Assembly (NCBI GenBank): GCA_019414565.1
Contig: DXLU01000039.1
Span: 1 to 64,000 of the forward strand
Reading direction: 5' to 3'
Origin: Collinsella sp.
GTDB lineage: Bacteria > Actinomycetota > Coriobacteriia > Coriobacteriales > Coriobacteriaceae
Length of the DNA: 64,000 nucleotides
Positions 33,389 through 42,294 of the stretch are shown piece by piece. The notes under the pieces are model-generated. The model was not told the DNA's origin and made no database searches. It saw nothing but the letters and a program-made list of their open reading frames with translations. The first letter of the stretch is position 1. Each line of letters begins with the position of its first letter. Made by a program: the position numbers and the translations under genes.

Positions 33389-35281
33389 TTACTGCTGCTT
33401 TGGCATCAGCGGATTCTCGCGCGAGAGGAGATTCATGAACTCCTCGCCCGTGATCGTCTCCTTCTTGTACAGATAACGAGCCAGCTCATGGAGCTTAAAC
33501 TTGTTTTCCTTCAGGATCTGCAGGGCGCGGTCATGTGCGTCCTCGATCAGCTTGGCGACGATCGCGTCGACGCGCTCGGCCGTACCGGGTGCGCAGGTGA
33601 GCGACGTGTCCTGATTGAGATACGCGTTCTGCACGGTACCGAGCGCCATCATGCCAAACTCGTCGGACATACCAAAGCGTGTCACCATGTTGCGGGCAAG
33701 CTTGGTGGCCTGCTCGATATCGTTGGCGGCACCGGTCGTCATCTCGCCAAAGATGAGCTCCTCGGCCGCACGGCCGCCGCAGTAGACGGCGAGCTTGTCC
33801 AAGACCTCCTGGCGCGTCGTCAGGAAGCGCTCGTCCTCCTCGACCTGCATGGTGTAGCCCAGAGCACCGCTCGTGCGCGGCACGATGGTGATCTTGGTGA
33901 CCGGGGCGGAGCCCTTCTGGCGGGCGGCGACGATGGCATGGCCGATCTCGTGATAGGAAACGACCTGCTTCTCGTGGTCGGACAGCACCGTGGATTTACG
34001 CTGCTGTCCGGCAATGACGACTTCCACCGACTCCTCAAAATCATCCTGCGTCGCGCGCTTGCGACCCTCGCGGACGGCGCGCAGGGCACCCTCGTTGATG
34101 ATATTGGCCAGGTCGGCACCAGAGGCGCCGGGCGTCGCGCGGGCGATCGCAGTCAGGTCGATCGGCGGCTGCGTCTTAACGCTCTTGGCATGGAGCTCAA
34201 GGATGTTCTTGCGGCCGGTCAGATCGGGCAGCTCAACGGGAATGCGGCGGTCAAAGCGGCCGGGACGTAGCAGGGCCGGGTCAAGGCTGTCAGGACGGTT
34301 CGTTGCAGCGAGGACGACGATACCCTTATGGTTATCAAAGCCGTCCATCTCGGTCAGCAGCTGGTTGAGCGTTTGCTCGCGCTCGTCGTTGCCGCTAAAG
34401 CCGCCGCCATCGCGCTTCTTACCGATGGTATCGATCTCATCGATAAAGACGATACACGGGGCCTTTTCCTTGGCCTGCTTAAACAGATCGCGCACCTTGG
34501 CAGCGCCACGGCCGACAAACATCTCGACGAACTCAGAACCAGAAATACTAAAGAACGGAACACCAGCTTCGCCGGCCACAGCCTTGGCAAGCAGGGTCTT
34601 ACCAGTGCCCGGAGGGCCCACAAGAAGAGCGCCGCGCGGCAGCTTGGCGCCGATCTCCTCGTAGCGCTGCGGCTTCTCCAGAAAGTCGACGACCTCCTTG
34701 AGGGACTCCTTGGCCTCTTCCTGGCCGGCGACGTCCTTAAAGGTCACGCCCACGTCCTTGGAGGCGATCACGCGCGCGCCGGACTTGCCCAATCCGCCGC
34801 CGCCAAAACCACCGCCGCCAAAGTTCATCGACGGGCCGTCATCGCCCATAGCCTTCTTCATGCGGCGGTTGAGCCACCAGCCAATCAGGAAGAAAATCGC
34901 CATGGGAAGAATGAGCGTGATCAGGTAGTAGGTCATCAGGCCCGAGCTCTTGTCGGGAACGACCGATTCCAGGGACGCACCGGATTCAAGCACGCGATCG
35001 GTAAAACCCGCATCATTCGGCACACCGGTCGTCTTGTAGGCGATGTTCTCGTCCTCGCCCTTCTTGGTGTAATAAATCGTGTAATCGTCCGTGTTGTACT
35101 CGACCTTGTTGACGCTCTTCTTATCGAGCGCTTTGACAAACGTCGAGTAATCGGTCTTCGTAATCTGCTGCGTGTGACCGATGTTGGGGAACAGAACGGT
35201 CGAGAGCACGAGGTAGACGACGAAGGCGATGAGCACGTAGAGGATCATATTCCGTCTACGTTTGTTGTCATCCATCTCCAT
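33389..35281 (-). CDS. ftsH: ATP-dependent zinc metalloprotease FtsH
   Basis: A 630-residue membrane-anchored AAA+ protease for quality control of membrane and regulatory proteins. Two membrane helices flank an extracytoplasmic domain (about residues 10-30 and 120-140). The AAA domain has Walker A GPPGTGKTLLA, Walker B IVFIDEIDTIG and the second region GRFDRR. The zinc site is HEIGH, where most FtsH have HEAGH. A Gly-rich linker (FGGGGFGGGGLG) follows the second helix. I chose ATG 35281 because GGAG lies upstream; ATG 35296 is possible but has no ribosome site. Confidence 0.95.
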   Translation of the reverse strand: MEMDDNKRRRNMILYVLIAFVVYLVLSTVLFPNIGHTQQITKTDYSTFVKALDKKSVNKVEYNTDDYTIYYTKKGEDENIAYKTTGVPNDAGFTDRVLESGASLESVVPDKSSGLMTYYLITLILPMAIFFLIGWWLNRRMKKAMGDDGPSMNFGGGGFGGGGLGKSGARVIASKDVGVTFKDVAGQEEAKESLKEVVDFLEKPQRYEEIGAKLPRGALLVGPPGTGKTLLAKAVAGEAGVPFFSISGSEFVEMFVGRGAAKVRDLFKQAKEKAPCIVFIDEIDTIGKKRDGGGFSGNDEREQTLNQLLTEMDGFDNHKGIVVLAATNRPDSLDPALLRPGRFDRRIPVELPDLTGRKNILELHAKSVKTQPPIDLTAIARATPGASGADLANIINEGALRAVREGRKRATQDDFEESVEVVIAGQQRKSTVLSDHEKQVVSYHEIGHAIVAARQKGSAPVTKITIVPRTSGALGYTMQVEEDERFLTTRQEVLDKLAVYCGGRAAEELIFGEMTTGAANDIEQATKLARNMVTRFGMSDEFGMMALGTVQNAYLNQDTSLTCAPGTAERVDAIVAKLIEDAHDRALQILKENKFKLHELARYLYKKETITGEEFMNLLSRENPLMPKQQ

Positions 35282-35382
35282 CTGCTTGAACTCCATCTAC
35301 TGGGGTTGATAATTTTTTCTAGAATACCCAACCCGGACGGCGATAAACCGACGCCGGGCACGAAAGGACAGAGAAGGCATCA

Positions 35383-35859
35383 CTGGGAGTCGGCAAGGTT
35401 CAAATCTATACGGGCGACGGCAAGGGCAAGACGACGGCTGCGCTGGGGCTTGCGCTGCGCGCCACGGGCTATGGACTTAACGTACTCATGCTTCAGTTTG
35501 CCAAGAAGCTGCACTGCGCCGAACACGATGCCGCGCCGCGCCTGGGACTGCGCATTGTACAGGCCGATTGCGACACGCCCGAGGCTTGCGCCGAGCAGAT
35601 CATGGAACTTGCACGCGAACAGATCTCGCAGGTCGACGTGCTCATTTTGGATGAACTCGGCGAGGCCATGCGACGGGGCTTTGTGACGCGCGAAGATGTC
35701 GAAGCGTTGATCGCGATGAAACCAACCACCACGGAGCTCGTGCTCACCGGCCGCGGTCTGTTGCCCCACGCCGATCTGGCAGACCTGGTCACCGAAATGC
35801 GCCCCGTCAAACACTACTTCGACGAAGGCCTCCTAGCCCGCCAAGGCATCGAATACTAG
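35383..35859 (+). CDS. Corrinoid adenosyltransferase (CobO/BtuR type), CTG start
   Basis: A 158-residue P-loop protein: GKVQIYTGDGKGKTTAALGL at the start, VDVLILDELGEAM in the middle, LVLTGRGLLPHADLADLVTE and VKHYFDEGLLARQGIEY at the end. These match CobO/CobA ATP:corrinoid adenosyltransferase, which makes adenosylcobalamin; the central part is shorter than usual. The frame has no ATG, GTG or TTG upstream of the P-loop before a TAA near 35344. The only plausible start is CTG 35383, preceded by AGAAGG 5 nt upstream, which gives an N-terminus of normal length. A sequencing error cannot be excluded. No other cobalamin genes are nearby. Confidence 0.8.
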   Translation: MGVGKVQIYTGDGKGKTTAALGLALRATGYGLNVLMLQFAKKLHCAEHDAAPRLGLRIVQADCDTPEACAEQIMELAREQISQVDVLILDELGEAMRRGFVTREDVEALIAMKPTTTELVLTGRGLLPHADLADLVTEMRPVKHYFDEGLLARQGIEY

Positions 35860-35885
35860 CCATTGCGGACGTCCCCAATGGCTAG
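35856..35885. repeat. Inverted repeat holding two stop codons
   Basis: CTAGCCATTG (35856-35865) and CAATGGCTAG (35876-35885) pair perfectly across a 10-nt loop. The stop codon of the adenosyltransferase lies in the left arm and that of the convergent MATE gene in the right arm. There is no T tract. Confidence 0.7.
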
Positions 35886-37231
35886 GCAGTGGCGCGGCCT
35901 AGCCAGTTGCCGCTGTGATGGTAGACGGTGAACATCGCGGCGGTGATTACCCAGGTTACGGGGTAGACCAGCAGCAGATGCTCGAGCGAGGGGTCGAGCG
36001 GCATAATCGCGAACACCCACGCCACGCGGAGCACGACCGTGCCGAAGATCGTGAGCATCATAGGCTGGAAGCTCACGCCAGCGCCGCGGATGGAGCCAGA
36101 CGCGTTTTCGATAATCGAGAAGATCGCGTAGAACGGCGCGATGAAATGAAGAATCGTCGTGGTGTAGGCCGAAATCGCGGCATCGTCGATGAACAAACGC
36201 GACAACGGACCCGAGAACACAAGCAGCACGGCAGACAGGCCACCAATGAGCATAAACGACAGCACGAGCGACGTGTGGTATCCCTTTCGCATGCGATCGT
36301 AATTGCGCGCACCAAAGTTCTGCGCCGAGAACGTGGTGATCGACACGCCGAGCGCCTCGGTCACCATCCAGATAATGCCGTCCAGGCGGCCGGAAAGGCC
36401 CCAAGCGGTCGTGACATCGGCACCAAACGAGTTGACCGACACCTGAATCAAAACGTTGGAGATCGAATACGCCGCAGACTGAACGCCCAGCGGAAGACCA
36501 CACGAAAGCATGCTCTTGCAAATGCCGCGATCGATACCGAGCTTGGATAGCGACAACCGCCACGCACCCGGAGCGCGCATCATACGAACCAGAATCATCG
36601 AGGCATTGGTGCAGATAGTCAGCACGATCGCGATGCCGCAGCCCAGCGCTTCCATGTGCAGCACGGCGACAAAGAGAATGTCGAGCGCCACGTTGACGAA
36701 GCAGCCGGAGGCAATAATGACCGCCGGACCGCGCGTGTCGCCCACGGCGCGCAACAACGCCGTCCCCATATTGAGCAGCAGCGCCGCAAACATGGCGGCA
36801 AAGTAGCAACGGGCATACGCCACACCCTCGGCCAGCAGCTCATGCGGTGTATTCATCAGCACAAGCATCGGCTCGACAAACACCATGCCCAGAATGGAAA
36901 TGACAATGCCGCCCACCAGCGCGAGCGTCATGGCCGTATGGACCGATCGGCTCAAGCGCTCGTCGTCGTGCTGACCAAAAAACTGACCGGTAATAACGGC
37001 ACAGCCAGCACCCACACCGACGCAAAAACCAATGCAGAGCTCCGTGAGCACCATCGTGGCCTGAATGCCACCCAGCGCGAGCTTGCCGCCAAACTGACCG
37101 ACGATATAGGTGCCGATAAGCGTGTAAGCCTGCTGAAAAAACGAACTAAAAAAGATGGGAACGCACAGCGACAGCAATTGCTGCCAAATGACACCTTGCG
37201 TTGCATCGATAGCCGTAGATTTCTTAGCCAC
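35882..37231 (-). CDS. MATE family efflux transporter
   Basis: A polytopic membrane protein of about 449 residues with twelve predicted helices in two homologous halves. Markers include FFSSFFQQAYTLIGTYIVGQ in helix 1 and FSAQNFGARNYDRMRKGY after helix 7. It would export organic cations or drugs with Na+ or H+ uptake; substrate unknown. The start is probably GTG 37231, right after GGGGAGG (short spacing); TTG 37264 upstream lacks a ribosome site. Confidence 0.88.
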   Translation of the reverse strand: MAKKSTAIDATQGVIWQQLLSLCVPIFFSSFFQQAYTLIGTYIVGQFGGKLALGGIQATMVLTELCIGFCVGVGAGCAVITGQFFGQHDDERLSRSVHTAMTLALVGGIVISILGMVFVEPMLVLMNTPHELLAEGVAYARCYFAAMFAALLLNMGTALLRAVGDTRGPAVIIASGCFVNVALDILFVAVLHMEALGCGIAIVLTICTNASMILVRMMRAPGAWRLSLSKLGIDRGICKSMLSCGLPLGVQSAAYSISNVLIQVSVNSFGADVTTAWGLSGRLDGIIWMVTEALGVSITTFSAQNFGARNYDRMRKGYHTSLVLSFMLIGGLSAVLLVFSGPLSRLFIDDAAISAYTTTILHFIAPFYAIFSIIENASGSIRGAGVSFQPMMLTIFGTVVLRVAWVFAIMPLDPSLEHLLLVYPVTWVITAAMFTVYHHSGNWLGRATA

Positions 37232-37356
37232 ACGCCCTCCCCAAAAGCGCACGTCAACCGACAAAACAGCAATTTAAAACCAAAGCCAAAACCAGCTTAG
37301 CACCGACTGGCGGCGACCGAAACACCCCGAATCAGAGCGCGGTTCGAGATATCTGC

Positions 37357-38271
37357 CTAGTGATACAAACCCGGCTGGTAGTGGTACTCGTTGCTCACGT
37401 GCGGGCACAGCTGCCAAAAGGCGACGGCGCTCGCCGCGGCCACGTTGAGCGAATCGACCCCGTGCGCCATCGGAATGCGCACGGCTCGGTCGCAGCCGGC
37501 AATGGTCTTGGCGCCCAAGCCGGCACCCTCGGTACCCATAAAAATCGCCAAGCGATCAATCTTCTGCAGCACAGGATCGTCCAGCGAAACGGAATCGTCC
37601 GTCAACGCCATAGCGGCACACGAAAAGCCGGCATCGTGTAGCGCCGCCAGCCCATCATGCGGCCATACGCGCGCTTCGCTGCCAATGCGTGTCCAGGGCA
37701 CCTGGAACACCGTGCCCATGCTCACGCGGGCCGAGCGACGGTACAGCGGATCGCAGCACGTAGGGCTCACCAGAATGCCGTCGACATTGAGCGCAGCCGC
37801 CGAGCGGAAAATCGCGCCGACGTTGGTGTGGTCGACAATGCCCTCGAGCACGCACACGCGCACAGGGCGCTCCCCCGCCGCCTCGACAACGCCACCCAAG
37901 AACTCATCGACCGGAATCTGACGCGGGCGACGAAACGCCGCGAGCGCACCGCGCGTCACGTTAAAGCCCGTCAACTGCTCCATGAGCTCCATCGAGGCCA
38001 CGAACACCGGGACCGGACCTGCTCCCTCGCGCACAACCAAGCGCTCAAACAGCGGCATCATCTGGTCGAGCCAGCGTTCACCCAAAAGAAAGCTCACCGG
38101 CTCGTATCCGGCACGCACCGCACGCTCGATGACCTTGGCGCTCTCGGCGATAAAGATGCCCTTCTGCGGCTCCAGTACGCAGCGCAGCTCACGCTCGGTC
38201 AGTCGCACATAGGCATCGAGCCGCTCGTCCTCGAGCGAATCGATTCGCAGCACCTCAACGGCATCAGTCAT
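37357..38271 (-). CDS. SpoU/TrmH-family RNA methyltransferase
   Basis: A 304-residue SPOUT methyltransferase. An N-terminal substrate-binding region (FIAESAKVIERAVRAGYEP) precedes the knotted domain with motif 1 DHTNVGAIFRSAAAL, motif 2 IFMGTEGAGL and motif 3 IPMAHGVDSLNVAAASAV. It would 2'-O-methylate tRNA or rRNA ribose; target unknown. It is separated from folA by about 110 nt with no recognisable gene. Confidence 0.9.
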   Translation of the reverse strand: MTDAVEVLRIDSLEDERLDAYVRLTERELRCVLEPQKGIFIAESAKVIERAVRAGYEPVSFLLGERWLDQMMPLFERLVVREGAGPVPVFVASMELMEQLTGFNVTRGALAAFRRPRQIPVDEFLGGVVEAAGERPVRVCVLEGIVDHTNVGAIFRSAAALNVDGILVSPTCCDPLYRRSARVSMGTVFQVPWTRIGSEARVWPHDGLAALHDAGFSCAAMALTDDSVSLDDPVLQKIDRLAIFMGTEGAGLGAKTIAGCDRAVRIPMAHGVDSLNVAAASAVAFWQLCPHVSNEYHYQPGLYH

Positions 38272-38380
38272 AGTAGCCAGCCCGCACCCTTCTTACAGCA
38301 GCATCTATATCAAACGAGGCGACGCCAAGCGCCGCCCCTCAATCATTCCAACCCGATAATACCGTGGGCAAATAGGAGAT

Positions 38381-38899
38381 TTACGCCTCAACGCGACGAT
38401 ACGTCACGAACTCATAATCGAGGCCTTCGTCACCCTCGCCCGCGGCAATCGTGGCAACCCCTTCGCGCCGCGCAACTTCCCACGCGGGATCGGCGTCCAA
38501 GTCGGGAAAGTACGTGTCCACGGGATGGACGCAGTGGTTATGCGTGACCTCGGCCTCCACGCAGTACGGCAAAAACTGCCGATAGACATCGCCGCCGCCG
38601 ATCACCCAGGCAACGGGCTCATCGGCAACCGCGGCGAGCGCCTCGCCGATACTATGCACCACGTCGACACCTTCGGGCGAAAAATCCTCGTCGCGCGTGA
38701 GCACGATATTGCGACGATTCTTGAGCGGCCGTGCGCCGGGAAAACTCAGCAGGGTCTTGCGCCCCATAATAACCGGGCAACCTTTGGTGCACGCCACAAA
38801 ATGACGCATGTCGGCACGGTTGGACACCACCATGTCGCCCTCGCACCCAATACCCCAGTCATCGCACACGGCGACAATGGCAGAAAGCTTACACGTCAT
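38381..38899 (-). CDS. folA: Dihydrofolate reductase
   Basis: A 172-residue enzyme reducing dihydrofolate to tetrahydrofolate. It shows LSAIVAVCDDWGIGCEGDMV at the start, VIMGRKTLLSFPGARPL (NADPH loop) and VIGGGDVYRQFLPYC. I chose ATG 38899 because AGGTGA lies upstream; a GTG at 38908 directly at the thyA stop is the alternative. It is cotranscribed with thyA, whose product dihydrofolate it recycles. Confidence 0.95.
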   Translation of the reverse strand: MTCKLSAIVAVCDDWGIGCEGDMVVSNRADMRHFVACTKGCPVIMGRKTLLSFPGARPLKNRRNIVLTRDEDFSPEGVDVVHSIGEALAAVADEPVAWVIGGGDVYRQFLPYCVEAEVTHNHCVHPVDTYFPDLDADPAWEVARREGVATIAAGEGDEGLDYEFVTYRRVEA

Positions 38900-38908
38900 G
38901 CACGTCAC

Positions 38909-39757
38909 CTACACCGCAATGGGGATGTTCTTGACCTGCGGGCCGTGCTCATAGCCCTCGACAATCAGGTCGTCGGTCGTAAACGCATAGAAGTCATGCA
39001 CATCGGGGTTAAGCGTTACCTTAGGCGCGGCAAACTGCGGACGCTCGATAAGCTCGCGGACGATATCGACATGACGGTCGTAAATGTGGGCATCGGCAAT
39101 CACATGCAGCAACTCGCCGGGAATCATATCGACCGACTGCGCGACCATCATCAGCAAAATGGCGTACTGGCACACATTCCAGTTGTTCGCAGCCAAAATG
39201 TCCTGGCTGCGCTGGTTGAGAATCATGTTGAGCGTCGGTTTATCATCCTGCGGGCGCTGCGTCACGTTATACGTCACGCTGTAGGCGCACGGATACAGGT
39301 GCATCTCGGACAGGTCGCTAAACACGTAGGTATTCGTCATAATGCGGCGGCTGTACGGCGTGTTCTTAAGGTCGTACAGCACGCGATCCATCTGATCGAA
39401 GTCACCCTCGGCATAATGGCTCTTCTGCCCAATCTGATACCCGTAGGCCTTGCCGATGGAGCCGGTCTCGTCGGCCCACTCATCCCAAATATGGCTGTTG
39501 AGATCATGCACGTTATTGGACTTCTTTTGATAGATCCATAGGATCTCATCCATGGCAGATTTGAGGGCCGTACGACGCAGAGTAAGCGCCGGAAACTCCT
39601 CACGCAGGTCATAGCGTGCCGTGACACCAAAGTTTTTAATGGTATAGGCAGGGGTGCCATCCTCCCACACCGGGCGGACCTTTTGGCCCTCGGTCGTGGT
39701 GCCATGGTCCAAGATATCGCGGCACATGGTTACAAACTGTTGATCAGCTTTGCTCAT
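38909..39757 (-). CDS. thyA: Thymidylate synthase
   Basis: A 282-residue enzyme making dTMP from dUMP. The catalytic Cys lies in LYPCAYSVTYNV, the dUMP-binding segment is LNQRSQDILAANNWNV, and the C-terminus ends in NIPIAV. ATG 39757 has AGGAGG at good spacing. The gene shares an intergenic region with the divergent DUF134-NifX gene; one palindromic operator lies 84 nt upstream of this start too. Confidence 0.95.
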   Translation of the reverse strand: MSKADQQFVTMCRDILDHGTTTEGQKVRPVWEDGTPAYTIKNFGVTARYDLREEFPALTLRRTALKSAMDEILWIYQKKSNNVHDLNSHIWDEWADETGSIGKAYGYQIGQKSHYAEGDFDQMDRVLYDLKNTPYSRRIMTNTYVFSDLSEMHLYPCAYSVTYNVTQRPQDDKPTLNMILNQRSQDILAANNWNVCQYAILLMMVAQSVDMIPGELLHVIADAHIYDRHVDIVRELIERPQFAAPKVTLNPDVHDFYAFTTDDLIVEGYEHGPQVKNIPIAV

Positions 39758-39840
39758 TGACCCTCCTGTCAGTCGCCTACAAGCGAGATTCATTGTAGCC
39801 CAGGCGCACGCGGCCCCACAGCCCAAACATAAGCCCTCGT

Positions 39841-39860
39841 TTTCTGACATATGCCAGAAA
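39841..39860. promoter_or_regulatory. Operator 1, TTTCTGACATATGCCAGAAA
   Basis: A 20-bp palindrome with a single mismatched pair, centred on CATATG. It lies just upstream of the -35 box of the DUF134-NifX gene. A second related site is centred 53 bp downstream. Confidence 0.65.
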
Positions 39861-39864
39861 TCCC

Positions 39865-39892
39865 TTGCGTAAATCTGCACGTTCGTTATTCT
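39865..39892 (+). promoter_or_regulatory. Predicted promoter of the DUF134-NifX gene
   Basis: TTGCGT (39865-39870) and TATTCT (39887-39892) are 16 bp apart. The predicted start near 39899 falls in operator 2. Confidence 0.55.
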
Positions 39893-39893
39893 A

Positions 39894-39913
39894 TTGTTAA
39901 CATATGTCAGATA
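39894..39913. promoter_or_regulatory. Operator 2, imperfect CATATGTCAGA site
   Basis: The right half CATATGTCAGA repeats the half-site of operator 1 while the left half is degenerate. It covers the predicted transcription start and touches the ribosome site. Its centre is 53 bp, about five helical turns, from operator 1. Confidence 0.5.
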
Positions 39914-39923
39914 AGGAGTGCGT

Positions 39924-40688
39924 ATGGCCGGAAGACGCGAGAAACTGCGTCGCGTTGGGATCATCCCCGAATATCGCGGTTTTACCCCCGATGGCCTGGC
40001 GAGCGGAGACGCCATCGACATGACGATTGACGAACTCGAGGTACTGCGCCTGTGCGACCTGGAAGGCCTTAACCAAGAGGCAGTCGCACAGCAGATGGGC
40101 ATTGCCCGCGCCACGGTGGCGGCAATCTGCAGCCGCGCGCATCGCAAGGTGGCAAACGCGCTGGTCAACGGACGGGCGATCGTCATCGAAGGCGGTAACA
40201 TCGCATACTCCCCCATCACCACGACAACGGCCGCATGGCCAGCAAAGGAGGTCGGCACCATGAGGGTGGCAACCACGTATGACAACGGCAACATCTTTAT
40301 GCACTTTGGCCGCAGCGAGCAGTTCAAGATCTACGACATTCAGGACGGCAAAGTACTCAACGAGCAGGTCGTGGGCACCGGCGGCACCGGCCACGGCGCA
40401 CTTGCGGGCCTGCTCGCCAACGGCGGCGTGGACACGCTCATCTGCGGCGGCATCGGCGGAGGCGCTATCAACGCGCTTGCTCAAGCCGGCATCACGGTAT
40501 ACGCAGGTGCCCAGGGCAGCTGCGACGCTTGCGTCGAGGCCCTTATCGCCGACACGCTCGCACAGAACGGCGAGGCCACGTGCAGCTGCCACAGCCACGA
40601 CCACGAGCACACCCATGAGCATGGCGGGTCCTGCGGCTGCCACGGCCACCACGACCACGAAGGCCACGAGGGCTGCGGCTGCCACTAA
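39924..40688 (+). CDS. DUF134 helix-turn-helix / NifX-like fusion, metal-binding tail
   Basis: A 254-residue fusion. Residues 1-90 are a DUF134 DNA-binding domain (AGRREKLRRVGIIPEY, LRLCDLEGLNQEAVAQQMGI). Residues 112-215 are a dinitrogenase cofactor biosynthesis (NifX/NifB C-terminal) domain, starting MRVATTYDNGNIFMHFGRSEQF and with GTGGTGHGALAGLLANGGVD. The last 45 residues are a His/Cys-rich tail (CSCHSHDHEHTHEHGG) able to bind metal. ATG 39924 has AAGGAG 5 nt upstream. Such proteins are usually linked to iron, molybdenum or Fe-S assembly, but no nif genes are present. It probably represses itself through the palindromes; metal sensing is inferred. Confidence 0.85.
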   Translation: MAGRREKLRRVGIIPEYRGFTPDGLASGDAIDMTIDELEVLRLCDLEGLNQEAVAQQMGIARATVAAICSRAHRKVANALVNGRAIVIEGGNIAYSPITTTTAAWPAKEVGTMRVATTYDNGNIFMHFGRSEQFKIYDIQDGKVLNEQVVGTGGTGHGALAGLLANGGVDTLICGGIGGGAINALAQAGITVYAGAQGSCDACVEALIADTLAQNGEATCSCHSHDHEHTHEHGGSCGCHGHHDHEGHEGCGCH

Positions 40689-40751
40689 CGGCACGGCACC
40701 GCGAGCTCGGGGCGCGAAGCCGAACGCAACCCAACAATCAAAGCCAACAAC

Positions 40752-40783
40752 AAAGGCTACCCGGTAGCATCCGAGTGGCCTTT
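40752..40783. terminator. Terminator between convergent DUF134-NifX and ffh
   Basis: AAAGGCTAC (40752-40760) pairs with GTGGCCTTT (40775-40783), nine bp with one wobble. The minus-strand tail TTTGTTGTTGG is modest; it may serve both genes. Confidence 0.6.
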
Positions 40784-40808
40784 GCCATATCAAGCTGGAA
40801 TTACAGCT

Positions 40809-42284
40809 CTATTTCTTATTACGCATCTGCGCTTCCATCTGGCGCAGCAGCTCCATATCGGACTTGGGACCGCCCGTACCCAGGCCGCCCATGCCGCCCA
40901 GACCCATAGCGTCCAGCCCAGGGATATTGGGCATGCGCATCTTTTTGCCCTTCTTGCCCTTTTTGCCCTTCTTGCCGCCGGCCTGTGCCTGATTGGCCAT
41001 CGTGCGCATGCGGCCCATCATCTTATTCATCTCGCCCCACTGCTTCATAAGGCTGTTGACCTCGGTGGGGGTTACGCCGGCGCCCTTGGCAATACGCGCG
41101 CGACGCTGACCGTTGATGATGGAGGGACGCAGGCGCTCCTCCTTGGTCATCGACATGATGATGGCCTCGTTCTTATCGAAGATGCCCTCGTCCAGGTTGC
41201 CGCCCATCTGGTTGAGTGCACGCTGACCACCGGGGAGCATGCCCAGGATACCCTTCATGCCGCCCATCTTCTTGACGGCTTTCATCTGGTCGAGCATGTC
41301 GTTCATGGTGAAGCCCTCGCGCAGCATACGCTCGGCAGCCTCGAGCTGCTCTGCATCGGCTGCCTCCTGGGCCTTCTCGATGATGCCGACGACGTCGCCC
41401 ATGCCCAAGATTCGCTTGGCCATGCGATCGGGATAGAACGGCTCAAGCGAATCGGGTTTCTCGCCCATGCTCACAAACTTGATGGGCTTGCCGGTCACCT
41501 GACGCACCGAAAGCGCGCCACCGCCACGGGCGTCACCGTCGAGCTTGGAGATAATCACACCATCAAAGTCGGTGCGCTCGGCAAACGTCGAGACCACGTT
41601 GACGATATCCTGGCCGGTCATGGCGTCGACGACCATCAGCACCTGGTCGGGCTTGACGGCCTTCTTGATGTCGACGGCCTCCTGCATCATCTGCTCGTCG
41701 ATCTGAAGACGTCCGGCGGTATCGACGATGACCACGTCACGCAGGTGGTCGACGGCCTCCTGGATGGCGCCCTTGGCGATGTCGACCGGGTGCTCGCCGT
41801 CACCGCGGAAGACCGGCACGCCGATCTCGCCGCCGAGCGTGGCAAGCTGGTCGGCAGCAGCGGGACGGTAGACGTCGCACGCGGCGAGCAGCGGCGAGCG
41901 GCCCTGCTTCTTGAGCAGGTAGGCAAGCTTTACGGCAGCCGTGGTCTTACCGGAGCCCTGCAGGCCCACGAGCATGATGACATTAGGAATGCGGTTACTA
42001 AAAACGAGCTTGCTCTCGGTGGAGCCGAGCATCTCGGTGAGCTCGTCGAGCACGATCTTGACGACGTTTTGCGCCGGCGACAGCGACTCCATGACCTCGG
42101 CGGTCATGCAGCGCTCCTTAGTCTTAGCAACGAACTCCTTGACGACCTTAAAGTTAACGTCGGCCTCGAGCAGCGCCATGCGAATGTCGCGCATGGCCGA
42201 GGTGATATCGGCCTCGGTCAGCTTACCCTTGCCGCGCAGGCGGTCAAATGTGTCGTTGAGGCGATCGCTCAGGGAATCAAACAC
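40809..42284 (-). CDS. ffh: Signal recognition particle protein Ffh
   Basis: A 491-residue SRP GTPase that binds signal peptides and 4.5S RNA. N domain MFDSLSDRLNDTFDRL; G domain with GLQGSGKTTAA, DVYRPAAADQL and VDTAGRL; M domain rich in Met (MGGMKGILGMLPGG). A Lys-rich segment (KKGKKGKKGKK) and Gly/Met tail extend the C-terminus. The start is GTG 42284 with AAGGAG 7 nt upstream. It follows ftsY by 10 nt. Confidence 0.97.
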   Translation of the reverse strand: MFDSLSDRLNDTFDRLRGKGKLTEADITSAMRDIRMALLEADVNFKVVKEFVAKTKERCMTAEVMESLSPAQNVVKIVLDELTEMLGSTESKLVFSNRIPNVIMLVGLQGSGKTTAAVKLAYLLKKQGRSPLLAACDVYRPAAADQLATLGGEIGVPVFRGDGEHPVDIAKGAIQEAVDHLRDVVIVDTAGRLQIDEQMMQEAVDIKKAVKPDQVLMVVDAMTGQDIVNVVSTFAERTDFDGVIISKLDGDARGGGALSVRQVTGKPIKFVSMGEKPDSLEPFYPDRMAKRILGMGDVVGIIEKAQEAADAEQLEAAERMLREGFTMNDMLDQMKAVKKMGGMKGILGMLPGGQRALNQMGGNLDEGIFDKNEAIIMSMTKEERLRPSIINGQRRARIAKGAGVTPTEVNSLMKQWGEMNKMMGRMRTMANQAQAGGKKGKKGKKGKKMRMPNIPGLDAMGLGGMGGLGTGGPKSDMELLRQMEAQMRNKK

Positions 42285-42294
42285 TGGTTACTCC

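Noticed and set aside
39918..39926. GTG 39918 as start of the DUF134-NifX gene
   Set aside because: It lies in the ribosome site itself; ATG 39924 has proper spacing from AAGGAG.
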